A stretch of DNA of 40,453 bases from Thermoleophilia bacterium (lineage in GTDB: Bacteria; Actinomycetota; Thermoleophilia; Gaiellales; SKUG01), in the NCBI GenBank assembly GCA_025964435.1, contig JAOPYV010000174.1, positions 1 through 40,453 on the forward strand, read 5' to 3'. Shown in pieces: positions 36,157 through 40,453 of the stretch. The position numbers were made by a program, and so were the translations under genes. How positions within the stretch are numbered: the stretch's first letter is position 1; each line of letters starts with the position of its first letter. The notes below the pieces were generated by a model. The model was not told where the DNA came from and did not search any database. It worked only from the letters and a program-made list of their open reading frames with translations.

Positions 36157-37608
36157 TCACGCCTTGCCTCCGGGCACGTAGAGCGGGGCTGCTCCATCCG
36201 GCATTCGACGCGCAGTCCCACTCTCCCGCGCGGCGGCTGCAACGGCGTGTGCGACGGCCGTCGCGACCTCCTCGTTGAAGACCGACGGAATGATGTATTC
36301 CTCGCTCAGCTGCTCGGCCGGGATCACCTCGGCGATGGCGTGCGCGGCGGCCACCTTCATGCCCTCGTCGATCGCGTGGGCCCGCACGTCGAGCGCACCG
36401 CGGAACAGGCCCGGGAAGCAGAGCACGTTGTTGATCTGGTTCGGGTAGTCGCTGCGGCCGGTCGCGACGACGCGCACGTTCGGCGGCACGTCCTCGGGAT
36501 GGATCTCCGGGACGGGGTTGGCCATCGCGAACACGGCGGCGCCGTCGGCCATCCGTGCGACCTGCTCGGTCGTGACGAGGTTCGGTCCCGAGAGGCCGAT
36601 GAAGACGTCGGCGCCGGTGAGCGCCTCGTCGATGCCGCCGGTCACGTTGCGCGGGTTGGTCGTCTCGGCCCACCAGGCGTGCGGCTCGTCCGCCATGTCG
36701 CCGCGGTCGGCGTGGAGGATCCCCTTGCGGTCGATGCCGATCAGGTCGCGCACGCCGCCGTCGTGGAGCAGGCGTGCGACCGCGGTTCCCGCAGCGCCGG
36801 CGCCGAGCACGACGACCTTCAGGTCCGACAGCTCCCGCTCGAGCAGGCGCGCGGTGCCGATCAGCGCGGCGAGCACGACGACTGCCGTGCCGTGCTGGTC
36901 GTCGTGGAAGACCGGGATGTCGAGCTCCTCGCGCAGGCGACGCTCGATCTCGAAGCAGCGCGGCGCGGAGATGTCCTCGAGGTTGATGCCGCCGAAGCCG
37001 GGGGCGATCGCCTTCACGGCCGCGATGATCTCCTCGACGTCGGTCGTGTCGAGGCAGATCGGCCAGGCGTCGACGTTCGCGAAGCGCTTGAACAGCACGG
37101 CCTTGCCTTCCATCACCGGCATCGCCGCCTCGGGGCCGATGTCGCCGAGCCCGAGCACCGCCGTGCCGTCGGAGACGACCGCCACCGTGTTGCGCTTGAT
37201 CGTCAGCGCCCAGGCGCGCTCGGGATCCTCGGCGATCGCCTCGCAGATGCGCCCGACGCCGGGCGTGTACGCCATCGAGAGGTCGTCGCGCGTCTTGAGC
37301 GGCACGCGCGAGCGGATCTCGAGCTTGCCGCCGAGGTGCATGAGGAAGGTGCGGTCGGAGACGTGCTCGACCTCGATGCCGTCGCCGGCCGCGACGATCG
37401 CGTCGACGATGCGCTGCGCGTGCTCGGTGTCGGTCGCGGCGACGGTGACGTCGCGCCAGAGGTGCGCGCTCGAGCTGCGCGCGATGTCGACGGCGCCGAG
37501 GTCGCCGCCGGCCTCGGCGACGGCAGCGGCCACGCGGGCGAAGGTGCCGGGTCGCCGGTCGAGCTGGATGCGGACGGTGAAGCTGTAGGACGCGCTGAGA
37601 TTGGCCAT
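36157..37608 (-). CDS. NAD(P)-dependent malic enzyme with N-terminal ACT domain
   Basis: [78 protein letters not shown]. Confidence 0.94.
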   Translation of the reverse strand: MANLSASYSFTVRIQLDRRPGTFARVAAAVAEAGGDLGAVDIARSSSAHLWRDVTVAATDTEHAQRIVDAIVAAGDGIEVEHVSDRTFLMHLGGKLEIRSRVPLKTRDDLSMAYTPGVGRICEAIAEDPERAWALTIKRNTVAVVSDGTAVLGLGDIGPEAAMPVMEGKAVLFKRFANVDAWPICLDTTDVEEIIAAVKAIAPGFGGINLEDISAPRCFEIERRLREELDIPVFHDDQHGTAVVVLAALIGTARLLERELSDLKVVVLGAGAAGTAVARLLHDGGVRDLIGIDRKGILHADRGDMADEPHAWWAETTNPRNVTGGIDEALTGADVFIGLSGPNLVTTEQVARMADGAAVFAMANPVPEIHPEDVPPNVRVVATGRSDYPNQINNVLCFPGLFRGALDVRAHAIDEGMKVAAAHAIAEVIPAEQLSEEYIIPSVFNEEVATAVAHAVAAAARESGTARRMPDGAAPLYVPGGKA

Positions 37609-37657
37609 GTCGCTAGTCTGCCGGACTCAGCAGTCCATGACACCTGAAGGAGCCACC

Positions 37658-38362
37658 ATGACCGCCACCGACCTCGACGGACGCGTCCTGCTCATCACGG
37701 GCGCCAGCAGCGGCATCGGCGCCGCGATCGCCGAAGCGGCAGCAGCCGTCGGCATGCGCGTGGTGCTCGGTGCGCGCCGGCTCGACCGGCTCGAGGCGCT
37801 CGCCGCGAAGCTCGGCGGCGACGACCACGCCCGTGCCGTGCAGCTCGACGTGACGGACTGGGCCTCCAACGAGGCGTTCGTGCAGGCCGGCCTCGATGCC
37901 TTCGGCTCTGTCGATGCAGTGGTCGCGAACGCCGGCTTCGGCGCGCCGCGCGGCTGGCTCAACTCGACCCCCGAGCACTGGCACGACATGGTGCTGACCA
38001 ACGTGCTCGGTGCCGCGTACACGCTGCGTGCCGCGCTGCCCGCGCTGACGGCGGCGAAGGGAGATGCGGTGCTGACCAGCTCCGTCGCCGGGCGCCGCGT
38101 GCTGCCGGGCTCGCTCTACTCCGCCACCAAGCATGCGGTCACTGCGATGGCCGAGGCCGTGCGCCTGGAGTACGCCGAGCAGGGCGTGCGCGTCACGAGC
38201 ATCGAGCCCGGCATGGTCGACACGCCCTTCTTCGACGATGGCGCGCCGGAGTGGGCGCTCGCCGACGAGGATGTCGCCAATGCCGTGCTCTACGCGCTGT
38301 CCCAGCCGCCGCGCGCGACGGTCACTACGATCACGCTGCGGCCGTCGGCGCAGGTGATCTAG
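37658..38362 (+). CDS. SDR family oxidoreductase
   Basis: ITGASSGIG, VVANAGFG, SLYSATKHAV (YxxxK) motifs; start ATG 37658. Confidence 0.92.
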   Translation: MTATDLDGRVLLITGASSGIGAAIAEAAAAVGMRVVLGARRLDRLEALAAKLGGDDHARAVQLDVTDWASNEAFVQAGLDAFGSVDAVVANAGFGAPRGWLNSTPEHWHDMVLTNVLGAAYTLRAALPALTAAKGDAVLTSSVAGRRVLPGSLYSATKHAVTAMAEAVRLEYAEQGVRVTSIEPGMVDTPFFDDGAPEWALADEDVANAVLYALSQPPRATVTTITLRPSAQVI

Positions 38363-38408
38363 CGCCTACTGGTCTCGTGCGCTGAGCGACGCACGCGGTA
38401 ACGAATTC

Positions 38409-38443
38409 GGGGCCCGACATCCGTGATGGATGTCGGGCCCCGT
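38409..38443. terminator. Perfect 15-bp stem hairpin between convergent genes
   Basis: CGGGGCCCGACATCC-GTGAT-GGATGTCGGGCCCCG between the SDR (+) and ECF sigma (-) stop codons. Confidence 0.75.
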
Positions 38444-38489
38444 GTGCGCTCCCGAACTGCGGCTCGTCGTCGCGCAGCCTGTCCCCCGG

Positions 38490-39143
38490 TCAGGCTGCGG
38501 CGCTGGCGAGCGTCGGGTCGGCACCGGGTGCTACGGCGCGCATGCTCGTGGCGAGCTGGCGACGGGCCCGGAAGATGAGGCTCTCGACGGCGCCCTGCGT
38601 GGTGTGCAGCGCGTCGGCGATCTCGGCGTAGCTCGCACCCTGCAGCTCGCGCAGCACGATGGCCTTGCGCTGCTGCTCCGGCAGGCGCTCGAGTGCGCGG
38701 CGCAGGGCGGTTGCGTGGAGGTGCTGGTCGAACTGGTCCTCGACCTGGCGGTGCGAGGCGACGTCGATGCCGTCGAGCGAGCCGGCCGGCTTGCGGGTGT
38801 GGGTGCGGATCCGGTTGAGGCAGACGTTGCGGGCGATGCGGAACAGCCACGAGGTCTCGGTGCGCGGCACGCGACCGTCGACCAACGCGTTGTAGACGTT
38901 GAGGAAGGTGGTCTGCACCGCGTCCTCGGCGTCCTCGCGGTTGCGGAGCATGGAGATCGAGTAGGCGAACAGCCGCTGGGCGTACTCGTCGTGCAGCTGC
39001 TTGAGCGCGATCTCCGGGTGGGCGTAGTCGATGACGGGGCCGGTCGGCTCCTCGCGCTCGAACAGCTCGACGACGTTGTCGGTGGTGCCACCTGCGAGCA
39101 GTGCCGAATCGGCCTGCGTGTCAGTTGCGAAGAAATCATCCAT
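38490..39143 (-). CDS. ECF-type RNA polymerase sigma factor
   Basis: YAQRLFAYSISMLRNREDAEDAVQTTFLNVYNAL (region 2) and LERLPEQQRKAIVLRELQGASYAEIADALHTTQGAVESLIFRARRQL (region 4); start MDDFFATD with GGAGG upstream. Confidence 0.92.
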   Translation of the reverse strand: MDDFFATDTQADSALLAGGTTDNVVELFEREEPTGPVIDYAHPEIALKQLHDEYAQRLFAYSISMLRNREDAEDAVQTTFLNVYNALVDGRVPRTETSWLFRIARNVCLNRIRTHTRKPAGSLDGIDVASHRQVEDQFDQHLHATALRRALERLPEQQRKAIVLRELQGASYAEIADALHTTQGAVESLIFRARRQLATSMRAVAPGADPTLASAAA

Positions 39144-39381
39144 GGTGTTGCCTCCTGATCGTGCCGGAACTTGTCTGGAATGCCCCCCGGCATCCGGCAC
39201 AGGAAAGATCGGCCCACGGTGTGATCGCTCCAACGAGGGTTTCGCAAGCTGTCCGTGAAGAGCCTGTAAGGCCGTCGACGCCGGAACGGTGCGGATTCCA
39301 CACCGCCGGCATTTCCTGCGCTCGATTTCCCACGCTTCGGCGGGCTTTGCAGGTTTTCGGGGGTCTCGGCTCCCGGGGGCG

Positions 39382-40453
39382 CTAGCCCAAGGCGAGGTCG
39401 TAGCCCGCGGGGGTGCGGGCGGGCGCGCCGAGCGTGCGACGTGCGCGGATGCGGCCCTGCGCGAGGCCGGCGAGCTCGGCCGTGAGCGCGCCGATCGTGA
39501 CCGGCTCGTCCGCATTGTTGATGCGCAGGCGGGCGCCGGCCTCGTCGATCGCATCGAGCGCGGCAACGGCGCGCGGGCCAGCCGGGCCGGCGGCGATCTG
39601 CGTGAGCGCCGCCTGGCGGTCGCGGTTGGCGACGGCCTCGGTGGCACCGGCGGCGAGCGCGAGCACGTCGCGCCACCAGCTGGCGAGGTCGTCGAGGCTG
39701 GCCTGCAGCTCCAGCACGCGAGCGCGGCGGGCGCGGCGCGTCGTGCGGCTCTCGGCGCCCTGCGTGTTCGACTTGGCGTTGAAGGTGCGCTTCTCGGCGG
39801 GTGCCATGCGCTCGGCCATGATCGAGAACTCGGCGGTCGCCTCGGCCGTCGCGGCCTCGCTGGCGGTGTTGGCGCGCGCGAGGATGACGTTGGCGAGCTC
39901 CATCGGCGCGACCTGTCCGGACGCGACCGACTGCATCACCGGCAGCAGGTCGGCGCGACGCTGGGCGTCGATGCCTCCGGTTGCCAGCGAGATGGCACGC
40001 ACCAGGTCGCCGCGCGCCGCGCGCGCGACGCCGGTCAGGTCCATGCCCATCGTCGTGGCGACGGCCGCCTCGTCGATGCCGTGCGCGCGCAGCGCCGCGA
40101 CGAGCAGCGCGTCGGGCACCGGCGGGAAGTCGATCTGGATCACGCGTGAGCGGATCGTCGGCAGGATCCGCGCCGGGCGCTCGGCCAGCAGCACGAATAC
40201 GACGCGGCCTGCAGGCTCCTCGAGCGACTTGAGCAGGCTGTTTCCTGCGCCGGCGTTGTCGCTGGAGAGCGTGTCGGCGTGCTCGATCACGACGACCTGG
40301 CCACTCGCCTCGAAGGGCATGCGGGTCACCGTCTCGGCGACCTCGCGGACCTGGTCGATCGCGATGCTGCCGCCCTCGGGAGAGATCCACGCAAGGTCCG
40401 GGTGCACGCGGCGACGCACGCGGCCGCACACTGCACAGTCGTCGCCGCCACCG
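39382..40453 (-). CDS. holB: DNA polymerase III delta' subunit, 5' end truncated by the window
   Basis: VVVIEHADTLSSDNAGAGNSLLKSLEEPAGRVVFVLLAERPARILPTIRSRV; CAVCGRVRRR zinc-type motif near the window edge; open to the window end. Confidence 0.85.
   Translation of the reverse strand, partial: GGGDDCAVCGRVRRRVHPDLAWISPEGGSIAIDQVREVAETVTRMPFEASGQVVVIEHADTLSSDNAGAGNSLLKSLEEPAGRVVFVLLAERPARILPTIRSRVIQIDFPPVPDALLVAALRAHGIDEAAVATTMGMDLTGVARAARGDLVRAISLATGGIDAQRRADLLPVMQSVASGQVAPMELANVILARANTASEAATAEATAEFSIMAERMAPAEKRTFNAKSNTQGAESRTTRRARRARVLELQASLDDLASWWRDVLALAAGATEAVANRDRQAALTQIAAGPAGPRAVAALDAIDEAGARLRINNADEPVTIGALTAELAGLAQGRIRARRTLGAPARTPAGYDLALG

Noticed and set aside
39277-39299. GGAAT...CGTC as an ECF autoregulated promoter on the minus strand
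   Set aside because: Spacer is only 14 nt, shorter than usual for ECF promoters; too weak to call.
38531-40429. 632-aa minus-strand ORF across sigma and holB
   Set aside because: Alternative frame of two real minus-strand genes; low-complexity Arg/Pro/Ser translation.
1-40453. CRISPR arrays, tRNA/rRNA genes, prophage or transposase genes
   Set aside because: No regularly spaced direct repeats, cloverleaf-like or rRNA-like segments, or integrase/transposase motifs seen on either strand.

Overview
High-GC (actinobacterial, possibly Thermoleophilia-like by inference only) chromosomal window with dense, mostly ordinary housekeeping and accessory genes. I see no rRNA, tRNA, CRISPR array, integrase or transposase. 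Recognisable content from left to right: ABC-F ATPase, M50 site-2 protease, thermonuclease-like lipoprotein, SelO, DrrAB-type ABC exporter, metallophosphoesterase lipoprotein, TIGR02587/TIGR02588 pair, DUF1232 protein, NlpC/P60, UPF0114 (YqhA), GNAT, TetR, csoR-copZ-copA copper locus, purD, MarR, SRPBCC protein, a small protein paired with an ImmA/IrrE-like protein, a frameshifted MFS gene, a minimal zincin, a second metallophosphoesterase, a DUF4091 lipoprotein, rhomboid, DnaQ-like exonuclease, a padR-ABC ATPase-FtsX operon, two small lipoproteins, ACT-domain malic enzyme, SDR, ECF sigma factor and a truncated DNA polymerase III delta' gene. The most interesting non-routine signals are: (1) a nested inverted-repeat element at 20590-20743; (2) a ~217-bp structured intergenic element framed by 25-bp inverted repeats at 14999-15215; (3) long perfect hairpins with 9-nt loops ending TACG (4008-4050, 6331-6361), the first followed by a G-quadruplex-prone tract; (4) a two-gene module whose ImmA/IrrE-like protein has lost the catalytic Glu (HALGH); (5) an unannotated 30-aa transmembrane microprotein at 22943-23035; (6) a PadR operator overlapping an apparently leaderless promoter; (7) a single-nucleotide frameshift splitting an MFS gene; (8) three related small lipoproteins of unknown function. 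All calls come from reading the sequence; no database search was run.
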